In this document: positions 35,062 to 43,916 of the stretch, one piece after another
How the letters are laid out: each line of letters begins with the position of its first letter
Numbering within the stretch: the first letter of the stretch is position 1
From: Natronococcus sp. AD-5
GTDB taxonomy: Archaea > Halobacteriota > Halobacteria > Halobacteriales > Natrialbaceae
NCBI RefSeq assembly: GCF_030734285.1
Contig: NZ_CP132294.1
Coordinates: 2,232,001-2,296,000, forward strand
Direction: 5' to 3'
Length of the DNA: 64,000 bases
Program-made: the position numbers and the translations under genes
The notes under the pieces: generated by a model
The model's input: the letters and a program-made list of their open reading frames with translations, nothing else
Databases searched by the model: none
Told to the model about the DNA's origin: nothing

Positions 35062-36134
35062 GCGCGAACGAGAACAAAGACCAGTTCCGACCGGAGAACC
35101 ACGAGAACGACCACTTCCTGCTGACGACCGTCGTCGGCTCCTACCCGAAGCCCAAGTGGCTCAACCGCGCGAAGGAGCTCTACCAGGACCCCGACCACGA
35201 GTTCGACGCCGACGACTGGCAGGAAGCGAAGGACGACGCCGCCCGACTCATCACCCACGAACACGAACGCGCGGGGCTCGACGTCGTCGTCGACGGCGAG
35301 ATGCGGCGCAACGAGATGGTCGAGTTCTTCGCCCACCGCATCGAGGGCTACGAGTTCAACGGCCCCGTCAAGGTGTGGGGCCACAACTACTTCGACAAGC
35401 CCTCCGTCGTGTCGGAGGTCGAGTACGACGAGAGCTGGCTGGTCGACGAGTACGAGTTCACCGCAGCCGCCTCCGAACGGCCGGTCAAAGTGCCGATCAC
35501 GGGGCCCTATACGCTCGCGAACTGGTCGTTCAACGAGGCCTACGACGACGACGAGGAGCTCGCCTACGACCTCGCCGACCTCGTCAACGAGGAGATCGAG
35601 AAGCTCGTCGAGGCCGGCGCCCGTTACATCCAGATCGACGAACCCGCCCTCGCGACGACCCCCGACGACCACGCCATCGTCGGCGAGTGTCTCGAGCGCA
35701 TCGTCGCCGACATCCCCGAGGAGGTCCGCATCGGCCTCCACGTCTGTTACGGCGACTACTCCCGGATCTACCCCGAGATCCTCGAGTTCCCCGTCGACGA
35801 GTTCGACCTGGAACTCGCCAACGGCGACTACGAGCAACTCGACGTCTTCAAGGATCCCGAGTTCACGAAGGACCTCGCGCTCGGCGTCACCGACGCCCAC
35901 GTCGCCGAGGTCGAGTCCGTCGAGCAGATCGAGGAGAACATCACGAAGGGGCTCGAGGTCGTCCCGCCGGAACAGCTGGTCGTCTCGCCGGACTGCGGCG
36001 TGAAGCTGCTGCCCCGCGAGGTCGCCTACGGCAAGATGGCGAACATGGTCGAGGCCGCTCGCAACGTCGAGGCCGACCTGGACGAGGGCAACGTCGACGT
36101 CGAACGCGGTGCGCCCGCGCCCGCCGACGACTGA
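35058..36134 (+). CDS. metE: Methionine synthase, catalytic (MetE C-terminal-like)
   Basis: A 358-residue protein equivalent to the catalytic half of MetE, which methylates homocysteine to methionine. It has TTVVGSYPKPKW, the homocysteine-binding DGEMRRNEMVEFF, PITGPYTLANWS, IQIDEPALA, and the zinc site in LHVCYGDY and SPDCGVKLL (His, Cys and Cys, with the Glu between). The methyl donor cannot be told from sequence; archaeal short MetE proteins may not use polyglutamylated folate. It is coupled to the upstream gene. Confidence 0.92.
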   Translation: MSANENKDQFRPENHENDHFLLTTVVGSYPKPKWLNRAKELYQDPDHEFDADDWQEAKDDAARLITHEHERAGLDVVVDGEMRRNEMVEFFAHRIEGYEFNGPVKVWGHNYFDKPSVVSEVEYDESWLVDEYEFTAAASERPVKVPITGPYTLANWSFNEAYDDDEELAYDLADLVNEEIEKLVEAGARYIQIDEPALATTPDDHAIVGECLERIVADIPEEVRIGLHVCYGDYSRIYPEILEFPVDEFDLELANGDYEQLDVFKDPEFTKDLALGVTDAHVAEVESVEQIEENITKGLEVVPPEQLVVSPDCGVKLLPREVAYGKMANMVEAARNVEADLDEGNVDVERGAPAPADD

Positions 36135-36138
36135 CGAT

Positions 36139-36152
36139 CGCCCCCGGGGGCG
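36139..36152 (+). terminator. GC palindrome after the metE operon
   Basis: CGCCCCCGGGGGCG is a perfect 14-base palindrome five bases after the metE stop. A T-run (TTTTT, about 36184-36188) follows 30 bases later. Together they are a likely end of the operon transcript. Confidence 0.5.
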
Positions 36153-36323
36153 GATGCGGCGTTCACTCGAGAACCAGCGTCCGTTTTTCTCCGGCCGAGT
36201 CCGGTCCCGTAGCGTCGCTCTCCGCCGCCGATCTCGAATCGCGCGATCGCACGGGATCGAGTACCACATTCGTTTCAAAAAGACGAGGTGTGCGGGACGA
36301 AAACACGAGACGACGACGCGACT

Positions 36324-36336
36324 GTTACCTGGTAAC
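36324..36336. promoter_or_regulatory. Palindromic operator upstream of the nitroreductase
   Basis: GTTACC-T-GGTAAC is a perfect 13-base palindrome. About 20 bases further on, ACGTATACGT (36351-36360) is a second palindrome that may serve as the TATA box; it is about 27 nt before the ATG at 36385. A similar GTTAC-N3-GTAAC element stands before the second UspA gene (54706-54718). Confidence 0.5.
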
Positions 36337-36384
36337 CGCTGTATCAGGAAACGTATACGTATGATCGGTTCTAAAGAACGAGTG

Positions 36385-37005
36385 ATGCAAGAATCTATTT
36401 CGACTGTCCGCGAACTCGACGAGAAAGTCGCCGACCACCGCGAGCCCGACCACGAGCTCGATCCGCTGTTCGTCAACCGCTGGTCGCCGCGCGCGATGAC
36501 CGGCGAACCCCTCGAGAAGGAGGAGTTCCTCCCGCTGTTCGAGGCCGCCCGGTGGGCGCCCTCCGCGTTCAACAACCAGCACTGGCGATTTATCTACGCG
36601 ACCCGCGAGGACGAGGAGTGGGAGACCTTCGTCGACCTGCTCGTCGAAGGCAATCGGACGTGGGCGACCGACGCGGCCGTCCTCGCGGTGATCGTCTCGA
36701 AGACGACGCTCGACCACAACGACGAACCGGCGCCAACGCACTCGTTCGACACCGGTGCGGCCTGGCAGAACCTCGCGCTCGAGGGCGCGCGCCGCGGCCT
36801 GGCCGTCCACGGGATGGCCGGGTTCGACTACGAGCGCGCCGCCGAGGAACTCGACGTCCCGGAGGAGTTCGCGGTCGAAGCGATGGTCGCGGTCGGCGAG
36901 CGCGCACCGCCCGAGACGCTGTCCGACGACCTCCGGGAACGCGAACAGCCGAGCGACCGCAAGCCCCTCGCGGAGATTCTCCACCGCGGCGGCTTCGAAG
37001 GGTAG
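36385..37005 (+). CDS. Nitroreductase family protein
   Basis: A 206-residue FMN-dependent nitroreductase-fold protein. It has the typical RWSPRAMTGEPLEKEEFLPLFEAARWAPSAFNNQHWRF at residues about 33-70, where Arg-Trp/Ser and the SxxNxQ residues bind FMN, then the DTGAAWQNLALEGARRGLAVH motif and VGERAPPETL. It reduces a quinone, enone or nitro group with NAD(P)H. The ATG at 36385 is 27 nt after a TATA-like palindrome, which favours it over the ATG at 36361 eight codons upstream. Confidence 0.88.
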   Translation: MQESISTVRELDEKVADHREPDHELDPLFVNRWSPRAMTGEPLEKEEFLPLFEAARWAPSAFNNQHWRFIYATREDEEWETFVDLLVEGNRTWATDAAVLAVIVSKTTLDHNDEPAPTHSFDTGAAWQNLALEGARRGLAVHGMAGFDYERAAEELDVPEEFAVEAMVAVGERAPPETLSDDLREREQPSDRKPLAEILHRGGFEG

Positions 37006-37096
37006 CGTCCCGCGCCGAGCGGTCGACGCCCGCTCTGCGATTCGAATCGCCGATATCAGGCCGGCGTTTTTTACCCGTGGGTACAATTGTTGGCGG

Positions 37097-37189
37097 ATGG
37101 AAATGATAGTGCGAGACACTGTCACGTCTCCACGCCGTATTCTGGGGCGGTGGGTCGGTGATCGCGGACCGAACCGAGGTGAACCATGA
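37097..37189 (+). CDS. Short upstream ORF coupled to the AtoE-type gene
   Basis: A 30-codon open frame (MEMIVRDTVTS... ending GPNRGEP) whose TGA overlaps the ATG of the transporter by three bases in ATGA. A T-rich promoter-like stretch (TTTTTTACCC, about 37065-37080) lies just upstream. It could be a translated leader controlling the transporter or a chance frame. I found no similarity to a known protein. Confidence 0.3.
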   Translation: MEMIVRDTVTSPRRILGRWVGDRGPNRGEP

Positions 37190-38613
37190 GCTCGACCGGC
37201 TCGAGCGAACGGGGTGCGATACGCGCCTTTTTCACCGCGCTCGGCGACGCCTCGAGCAGGCTGGTACAGCGCTACCTTCCGGACGCGTTCATCTTCGCGC
37301 TCCTGCTGACGTTTCTCACGATGATCATCGCGGTGCTGGTCACCGACGAGGGGCCGGCCAGCGTCGCGACGCACTGGGGGGCCGGGTTCTGGGAGGTCAT
37401 CGAGTTCTCAATGCAGGCGTCGCTCGCGTTGCTCACCGGCTGGGCGCTCGCCGACTCGCCGCCGATAAAGCGGGCGCTCAGACGGATCGCCGACGTGCCC
37501 GACAGCCAGACGCAGGCGATATTCGTGGTCGCGCTCTGCGGACAGCTTCTCGGGCTGTTCCACTGGGGCGTCGTGCTTATCGCCGGCGCGATCCTCGCGC
37601 GCGAGGTCGGGATCGCGATGGCCGAGAAGGATATCGACGTCCACTACCCGTTGCTCGTCGCGGCCGCCTACGCGGGGCTGCTCCCCTGGCACCAGGGGCT
37701 CTCCGGCGCGGCGCTGTTGCTCGTCGCAACTGAGGGGCACTTCGCCGAGGACGCCACGGGCGTGATCCCCGTTTCGGAGACGATCTTCCACCCGTTCAAC
37801 CTCGCGGTGATCGCCGGGGTCGTCGCAGTCGTCGTGGTCCTCATGCCGCTGATGGCTCCCGAGGAGGAAAACGCCACGGCGGTCCCCGAGGGAACGCTGC
37901 GAGCCGCGCGCGGGGAGAGTACGATGACGGACGGCGGCGAGGTCGAGAAGCCGCATCGAGTCCGGGAATCGTGGCTGAAGGGGCGCCTCCTCGATAGCAA
38001 GCTGATCTGTATCGGGGCCGGCGCGATCATCTGGGCGTACCTCCTCTACCTGTTCGCGACGGAGCCGTTCATGCAGGTGCTGAACATCAACATCCTCATC
38101 TCCGCGATGTTCGGACTGGGCTTTTTCGCGCACGCGTCGCTTCGCAGTTACGTCGACGTCTTCCACGAGGCGATCGAGGGCGCCAGCCAGATCATCATCC
38201 AGTTCCAGTTCTACGGCGGGATCATGGGCATCATGGTCTTCTCGGGGCTGGTCGAGCTGATCGCCGAAACCGCCGCGGCGTACGCGACCGACACGACGTG
38301 GTACCTGTTCGTGTTCGTCTCCGGCGGGATCGTCAACTTCTTCGTTCCCTCGGGCGGCGGCCAGTGGGTCGTCATGGGCGAGATCTACGCGTCGGCGACT
38401 CAGGAGATCGCGGGCACGCAGATGAACCACATGCTGATCGCCTTCGCGATGGGCGATCAATGGACGAACATGATCCAGCCGTTCTGGGCGCTTCCCGTGC
38501 TCGGGATCGCGGGCCTCTCGATCCGCGACATGATGGGCTACGTCGCCGTGCTGTTCGTCTTCAGCGGAATCGTCATGGGAACCGGGACGATCCTCATCGG
38601 GGTGATCGGGTGA
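37186..38613 (+). CDS. Short-chain fatty acid transporter, AtoE/TIGR00366 family (first copy)
   Basis: A 475-residue membrane protein of the AtoE short-chain fatty acid transporter family, thought to carry butyrate or acetoacetate. About ten helices are visible. Family landmarks are the early LPDAFIFALLLTFLTMI, GWALADSPPIKRALR, the middle HYPLLVAAAYAGLLPWHQGLSG, and VSGGIVNFFVPSGGGQWVVMGEIY and QMNHMLIAFAMGDQWTNMIQPFWALPVL in the second half. The second copy follows six bases after its stop. Confidence 0.9.
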   Translation: MSSTGSSERGAIRAFFTALGDASSRLVQRYLPDAFIFALLLTFLTMIIAVLVTDEGPASVATHWGAGFWEVIEFSMQASLALLTGWALADSPPIKRALRRIADVPDSQTQAIFVVALCGQLLGLFHWGVVLIAGAILAREVGIAMAEKDIDVHYPLLVAAAYAGLLPWHQGLSGAALLLVATEGHFAEDATGVIPVSETIFHPFNLAVIAGVVAVVVVLMPLMAPEEENATAVPEGTLRAARGESTMTDGGEVEKPHRVRESWLKGRLLDSKLICIGAGAIIWAYLLYLFATEPFMQVLNINILISAMFGLGFFAHASLRSYVDVFHEAIEGASQIIIQFQFYGGIMGIMVFSGLVELIAETAAAYATDTTWYLFVFVSGGIVNFFVPSGGGQWVVMGEIYASATQEIAGTQMNHMLIAFAMGDQWTNMIQPFWALPVLGIAGLSIRDMMGYVAVLFVFSGIVMGTGTILIGVIG

Positions 38614-38619
38614 TCGACG

Positions 38620-39984
38620 ATGTCGAGTGAAACGTCGACCCCGGTGGAAACCCGGCGAGATCCGTTCGTCCCGGCACTCGGCCAGTACTTTCCGGAGTCG
38701 CTGGTGAGCGCGCTCCTGCTCGCGCTGCTGGCGCTCGTCGCGACCGTTCCGTTCCTCGATCCGATCACCCAGCTCGAGCTGTTCGGCACCGGTTTCTTCG
38801 AGCTCTTCGCCGTCCAGATGCTCCTGATCCTCTTCTGGGTCGTCAGCGCGTCGGTCGTCGAGTCGCCGCGCTTCGGGGCCGTCCTCGACCGGATCGCCGG
38901 CGTCCTGCCCGCGAGTCAGCGGGGGATCATCTTCGCGACCGGCTTCGTCTCCTTGCTGTTCGGCTGGATCAACTGGGCGTTCGGGCTGATCGGCGGCGTC
39001 CTCGTCGGTCAACGGCTCTGTCGGCGCGCTCGAGAGAGCGGAACCGCGGTCCACTACCCGCTCGTCCTGACGGGCGGCCTGCTGGCGCTCGTCCTCACGA
39101 ACCAGGGGCTGTCCAGCCCGGGGGCGCTGATCGTGGCCGACGGGAGCGGACTGGCGAACGTCCTGGTCGACGACGCGGGCGCGATCGCGATGACGGAGTT
39201 CGTGCTCCACCCCGCGAACCTCGTCTCGAGCGCCGTCCTCCTCGTCACGCTCCCGCTGCTCCTCGCCGCGCTCGCGCCGGACGACGAGCGCGAGATCGCG
39301 CCGCTCGACGAGCGAAACGAGATCCTCGAGGGGTCGATCGCCCGGACGCTCGATCACTACTCGCCGAAGGTTCCGCCCGAAGACTGGACGGTCGGCGATC
39401 GCCTCGAGAACTCCCGGCTCATCACCGCGGTCGTGGTCGTCGTCGGCCTCGCCTCCGCCGGCTGGCACTTCGCGACGGGCGGCGCGCTGACGCTCCCGTG
39501 GCTGGCGTTTACGCTGATCGTCCTCGGGATGGCCGCGCAGGGGCCGCCGATGGCCTTCCGGGAGAAAACGGAAGACGCGACGAAGTGGGCGAACCACGTG
39601 GTGATCCCGTTCCTGCTCTACGCGGCCGTCTTCGCGCTGCTCGGCGAGTCGGGGCTGTACGGCGCGATCGGCGACGCGCTCGCCGGCACCGGCCTTCCCT
39701 ACGTGGGTTCGTACGCCGTCGCGTTCGTCCTCGGCCTCCTGATTCCCGACCCGGGATCGCTCTGGGTGCTCCACGGGCCGGTCGTCGCCGCCGCGGAGCT
39801 CGACGTCGTCGTCTCGCTGATCGCGGTGATGTACGGCGCGGGGCTCTCGAACCTCTGGCTCGGGTTCCTGTTCGCGGGCATCCTCTCGATTCCCGGCTTC
39901 GAGTGGCGGGAGTTCGTCCGGTACGCCGCCGTCGTGACCGTCTACGTGACGGGCCTCGTGCTGGGGCTCCTGCTGCTCCTCTAG
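38620..39984 (+). CDS. Short-chain fatty acid transporter, AtoE family (second copy)
   Basis: A 454-residue homologue of the first AtoE gene, with the same start YFPESLVSALLLALLAL and a shared middle HYPLVLTGGLLALVLTNQGLSSPG. It lacks the conserved NFFVPSGGGQW and GDQWTNMIQPFWA segment of the first, having instead IPDPGSLWVLHGPVV and MYGAGLSNLWLGFLFAG. It may transport a different acid or form a heteromer with the first copy. They almost certainly share one transcript. Confidence 0.85.
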   Translation: MSSETSTPVETRRDPFVPALGQYFPESLVSALLLALLALVATVPFLDPITQLELFGTGFFELFAVQMLLILFWVVSASVVESPRFGAVLDRIAGVLPASQRGIIFATGFVSLLFGWINWAFGLIGGVLVGQRLCRRARESGTAVHYPLVLTGGLLALVLTNQGLSSPGALIVADGSGLANVLVDDAGAIAMTEFVLHPANLVSSAVLLVTLPLLLAALAPDDEREIAPLDERNEILEGSIARTLDHYSPKVPPEDWTVGDRLENSRLITAVVVVVGLASAGWHFATGGALTLPWLAFTLIVLGMAAQGPPMAFREKTEDATKWANHVVIPFLLYAAVFALLGESGLYGAIGDALAGTGLPYVGSYAVAFVLGLLIPDPGSLWVLHGPVVAAAELDVVVSLIAVMYGAGLSNLWLGFLFAGILSIPGFEWREFVRYAAVVTVYVTGLVLGLLLLL

Positions 39985-40069
39985 CCCGTCGCGGGTTCGC
40001 GTCGTCGCGAACGCGTTCCGGCCGTGAGACTTCGCAACACATTATCGCCGGGAGGGCGAACGAGGGGCC

Positions 40070-41029
40070 ATGACTCGCGAGATTCTGGTCGCCGGCGAGA
40101 CGCTGATCGACTTCCTCCCCGAGCGACCCGGACCGATCTCGAGCGTCGAGCAATTCGACCGACGGCCGGGCGGCGCGCCCGCGAACGTCGCCGTCGCGCT
40201 CGCCCGCCTCGAGCAAACGCCGCTGTTCTGGACCCGCGTCGGCGACGACCCGTTCGGCCGCTACCTCCGGAAGACGCTCGACGAGCACGGCCTCCCGGAC
40301 CGGTTCGTCGAACGCGATCCGGACGCGAAGACGACGCTCGCGTTCGTCACCCACGACGAGACGGGCGACCGCGAGTTCTCCTTCTACCGCGACGCGACGG
40401 CGGACACCCGCTTCCAGCCCGGTCGGGTCGACGGCACGACGCTCGAGGACCTCGAGTGGGTCCACGCCGGCGGCGTCGCCCTCTCGAGCGGCTCCTCGCG
40501 GGAGGCCACGCTGGACCTGCTCGAGCGCGCCGCCAGCCGGGACTGTACGGTCTCGTTCGATCCGAACGCCAGGCCGGAGCTGTGGCCCGACGAGGGCGTC
40601 TTCCGAGAAGGCGTTCGAGAGGCGCTCGAGCACGTCGACGTCCTGAAGGCGGCCGAGGAGGAACTCGAGGCGCTCGGATTCGAGGGCGACGGCGTCGAGG
40701 AACTGGCTCGAGGCGTCCTCGACGTAGACGGCGGGCCGTCGACGGTCTTCGCCACCCGCGGCGGCGAGGGCGCGATCGCCGTCGCCGGCGGCGACGCGGC
40801 CTGGTCGGGGACCGCCAGCCACCCCGGCTACGAGGCCGACGTCGTCGACACGACCGGCGCGGGCGACGCGTTCGTCGCCGGGACGATCGCCGCCCTCTCC
40901 GAAGGGCGGGACGTAGAGGAGACGCTCGCGTTCGCCAACGCCGTCGGGGCGGCCGCGACGACGGCCGCGGGTGCGATGGCGGCGCTTCCGGATCGGGAAG
41001 CCGTGCGGGCGATCAGACGGACCGAGTGA
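40070..41029 (+). CDS. PfkB family carbohydrate kinase
   Basis: A 319-residue PfkB (ribokinase-fold) sugar kinase. The first signature is RPGGAPANVAVALARL (about residues 36-50) and the second, with the catalytic Asp, is DTTGAGDAFVAGTIAALS. Fructokinase- and 2-keto-3-deoxygluconate kinase-like members look alike. A TATA-like ATTATC lies 28 nt before the ATG. It precedes the sugar ABC cluster by 1.3 kb, with a minus-strand gene between, so it may phosphorylate the imported sugar or its product. Confidence 0.9.
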   Translation: MTREILVAGETLIDFLPERPGPISSVEQFDRRPGGAPANVAVALARLEQTPLFWTRVGDDPFGRYLRKTLDEHGLPDRFVERDPDAKTTLAFVTHDETGDREFSFYRDATADTRFQPGRVDGTTLEDLEWVHAGGVALSSGSSREATLDLLERAASRDCTVSFDPNARPELWPDEGVFREGVREALEHVDVLKAAEEELEALGFEGDGVEELARGVLDVDGGPSTVFATRGGEGAIAVAGGDAAWSGTASHPGYEADVVDTTGAGDAFVAGTIAALSEGRDVEETLAFANAVGAAATTAAGAMAALPDREAVRAIRRTE

Positions 41030-41086
41030 GCGGCGCACCCGCTCGAGTCGGCGAGGCTCCGACAACGCCCGCCGGGAGACCGAGCG

Positions 41087-41920
41087 CTATTCGAAGAGGG
41101 CGAATTGGACCCGACAGGAAGGACAGCGGAGGACGGTCCGGGGGGCGCGCGTCGCCGACCGGGGCGTCCCGCAGCAGCCGTGTTCCGCCCCTTCGACGAG
41201 TTCCTCCTCGCACTCGGGACACGTCTCGAGGAACGTACACAGCGGCTCCGCGGCGAGCCGACGGACCTCCTGCGGGACGCCGGCGTCGGTCAGGGCGCGG
41301 ACGGCGGCGACTTCCGCGACGGCGACCGGGCGCTGGAGCCACGTCTCGTCGGTCGCGGCGCCCGACTCCCCCTCGAGAACGACGTGCGTGCGTCCGCGCG
41401 AGGTGACGATCGAGCGGTCGGCCGCTTCCGTCACGACGGCGGCGGTGGCGTCCGCGAGGTCGCGGTCGCTCGCGGCGGCGAGGTCGGCCATCTCCTCGTG
41501 CCACCGCCGTTCGAACGGCCGCGAGAGGAACAGCTGATCCGCCTCCTCGTCGACCTCGACGATCCCGGTCTCGACCAGCGTCGCGAGGACCGCCTCGCCG
41601 TCGACGGACCGGTCGATCGCCGCGTCGTCCGCGAGGCCGTCGGCGAGCGATCCCGCCTCGGCTCTCGGCTCGTCGTGGAACGGATCCCGGGGGAGGACCG
41701 CGACCAGACGCGGCGCGAACTCGGGCGTGTACGGGACGAGGTACCCCCGGAGCCAGATTCCGGCCGCGCCCAGCGCCGCCACGGCGACCGCCACCGGCGG
41801 GGAGACGACCGCGACCGCGATCGACGCGATCCCGAGAAGGAGGACGTTTACGACCGTGCAGAGCCAGCAGCGGTTCTCGCCCGTGTACTCGGGCCGTTTG
41901 ATCGTGCGAAACGTCGACAT
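41087..41920 (-). CDS. Membrane protein with C-terminal zinc ribbon, unknown
   Basis: A 277-residue protein. The N-terminus has Cys-x-x-Cys (RCWLCTVVN), then two hydrophobic helices (VNVLLLGIASIAVAVVS and VAVAVAALGAAGIWLRGYLV). The middle is acidic with a winged-helix-like segment (DGEAVLATLVETGIVEVDEEADQLFLSRPF). The C-terminus carries several cysteines (ETCPECEEEL, HGCCGTP, LRCPSCRVQF), two probable zinc sites. It faces away from the binding protein gene. I recognise no family. Confidence 0.75.
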   Translation of the reverse strand: MSTFRTIKRPEYTGENRCWLCTVVNVLLLGIASIAVAVVSPPVAVAVAALGAAGIWLRGYLVPYTPEFAPRLVAVLPRDPFHDEPRAEAGSLADGLADDAAIDRSVDGEAVLATLVETGIVEVDEEADQLFLSRPFERRWHEEMADLAAASDRDLADATAAVVTEAADRSIVTSRGRTHVVLEGESGAATDETWLQRPVAVAEVAAVRALTDAGVPQEVRRLAAEPLCTFLETCPECEEELVEGAEHGCCGTPRSATRAPRTVLRCPSCRVQFALFE

Positions 41921-42352
41921 TGCACCCCCGTTTCGGAGGCGGCGACTTGAGCGTTCCGTCCGCGCGGGCCGCTATCGGGAGGTCGCGCGAATCGTAGAGC
42001 GACCCGTGAGAGCGCTGGTACACCGGTATTACCGATCGTCGAGCGACTGGCCGACGGCGTCCCTCCGCGGTCTCGGACCGCGGCCGTTCTCGAACGGAAC
42101 GGCGGCGTCGAGGTAATACGTAATTGTCTGTGCCGTAGCATTCGACGGGCGGTGCCGGCCGTCGACGGTCACGACGACCGTCCGAAGCCTCACGGCAGCT
42201 TACCGAGATATCACCGATTACCGCACGCGCGAATCGAAAGAAACGCTTCGGACGCCGCCGGCGCCTGGCGATCTTTCGAATGATGCGTTTAGTCACAACG
42301 AATGTAGTAAACATCCGTAATTATAAATAGTAAAAGTACGTTATTCCGGCCA
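41921..42352. other. 432-base intergenic region before the sugar ABC cluster
   Basis: This stretch shows no gene I can support. Its right part (about 42280-42350) is AT-rich and holds the binding-protein promoter, with TTATAAATA at 42321-42329 about 27 nt before the ATG at 42353. The left part (41921-42280) is GC-rich and may contain an operator. Confidence 0.6.
42320..42330 (+). promoter_or_regulatory. TATA box of the sugar ABC operon
   Basis: ATTATAAATAG at 42320-42330 is a strong archaeal TATA match. Its centre is about 28 nt before ATG 42353, suggesting a leaderless mRNA starting at that ATG and not at the ATG at 42368. Confidence 0.7.
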
Positions 42353-43885
42353 ATGCCAGGGGTTAACATGCAAGGTACGGATTCACAACGCACCGGTGTG
42401 TCACGACGGCGCTTCGTAAGGGGGGTCGGCGCAACCGGTGCGGCAGCCGGTTCGATCGCGGCGGCCGGCTGTGCGGCCGCTCCGTGGGGAGGGAGCGACG
42501 ACGACGTTCCCGAGGGTGCCGAGGACTACGATACGGTCATCAGCTGGCACGGCGGCTTCGCCGACGACGAGTCCGACGACGTCAAAGACGACGTTCGCGA
42601 GGCGCTGTGGGACGCGGGGCTGTCCAAGGAGATCTACGTCGACATCCAGCAGTCGTCCGATTCGACCGACGACGTGCTGGACCAGTACACCACCTGGCTG
42701 TCGGCGGGTCGATCGGATCCGGACATCCTCAACATGGACTCGGGGTGGACGATTCCGTTCATCGAGCGCGGCCAGCTCGGGCGCATCGACGAGTACATGT
42801 CCGAAGACCGGATCGCGGAGATCGAAGAGGATTACTTCCCGGCGAGCGTCGACTCCGTGCGCGACGAGGACGGCAATCTCCACGGCCTTCCTGTGTTCGT
42901 CGACCTCGGCCTGATGCACTACCGGAAGGACCTCGTCGAGGCGGCGGGCTACGATCCCGACGGCGAGGGGTGGGCCACGGAGCCGCCGACCTGGCAGGAG
43001 TTCTCGGAGGCCGTCGGCGCCGCGATGGAGGAAGACGACGGGATCGAGAACGGCTTCACCTTTCAGGCGGACAACTACGAGGGGCTGTCCTGCTGTAACT
43101 TCAACGAGTGGATCACCACGTGGGGCGGCGCGTACTTCGGCGACCACGAGAACCTCCACGCCAACGTCGGCGACCGGCCGATCACCGTCGAGGACGAGCC
43201 GGTACTCGACGCGATTCGAATGATCCGCACCTTCATTCACGGCAGCGACGCCGACGACACGCTCGACGACTTCGAGGGCGGCATCTCGACGGAGGCCGTC
43301 CTGGGGTGGAACGAGGACCCCTCGCTCGGTCCGTACGGCGACGGCCGGGTGATCGCGAACCGCAACTGGTCGTACGCGGCCGCGATGCACGCGCAGGACG
43401 ACGACGAGGATGGCGCCGGCTTCGGCGAGGACCACGGCGTGATGCCGATCCCGTACGCGGTGACCGAGGACGAAGCCGAGTACGAGGGCACCGGCGGCAC
43501 CGCCGCGGCGCTCGGGGGCTGGAACGCCGTTCCGAACCCGAACTCCGAGAACCTCGACGCCGTCGCCGAGGTCCTCGAGGCGCTGATGGACCCCGAGTTC
43601 CAGCTGTTCGTCTTCGAACACCCCCTGATCGGGAACATCCCGCCGCGCTCGGAGGCTCTCGAGGACGACGACGCCGAGGACATCCCCGTCATGGGTCGGT
43701 ACGTCGACTCGATCCGGGTGGCCGGCGAGACCGCGACGGCGCGCCCCGTCACGTCGCTTTGGCCCGACCAGTCGAGCGCGACTGCCAGCCGCGTCCACTC
43801 GGCGCTGCAGGGTGACGAGACGCCCGAGGACGCGATGAGCGACCTCGCCGACGACCTCGAGCAACTCGAGCAAGAGGCGGACTGA
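42353..43885 (+). CDS. Sugar ABC transporter substrate-binding lipoprotein
   Basis: A 510-residue extracellular solute-binding protein. The signal has a twin-arginine motif (SRRRFVRGVG, residues 17-26) and a lipobox ending in C40 (AAAGC), so it is exported folded and anchored to the membrane. The mature part has the family features GGFADDES, WTIPFIERGQL, GLPVFVDLGLMHYRKDL and GNIPPRSEAL. The ligand is a sugar or polyol but is not identified. The start ATG at 42353 is supported by the TATA box; an ATG at 42368 is the alternative. Confidence 0.9.
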   Translation: MPGVNMQGTDSQRTGVSRRRFVRGVGATGAAAGSIAAAGCAAAPWGGSDDDVPEGAEDYDTVISWHGGFADDESDDVKDDVREALWDAGLSKEIYVDIQQSSDSTDDVLDQYTTWLSAGRSDPDILNMDSGWTIPFIERGQLGRIDEYMSEDRIAEIEEDYFPASVDSVRDEDGNLHGLPVFVDLGLMHYRKDLVEAAGYDPDGEGWATEPPTWQEFSEAVGAAMEEDDGIENGFTFQADNYEGLSCCNFNEWITTWGGAYFGDHENLHANVGDRPITVEDEPVLDAIRMIRTFIHGSDADDTLDDFEGGISTEAVLGWNEDPSLGPYGDGRVIANRNWSYAAAMHAQDDDEDGAGFGEDHGVMPIPYAVTEDEAEYEGTGGTAAALGGWNAVPNPNSENLDAVAEVLEALMDPEFQLFVFEHPLIGNIPPRSEALEDDDAEDIPVMGRYVDSIRVAGETATARPVTSLWPDQSSATASRVHSALQGDETPEDAMSDLADDLEQLEQEAD

Positions 43886-43916
43886 CGACTCCAACCCGGT
43901 TCACCAGACTACTATC

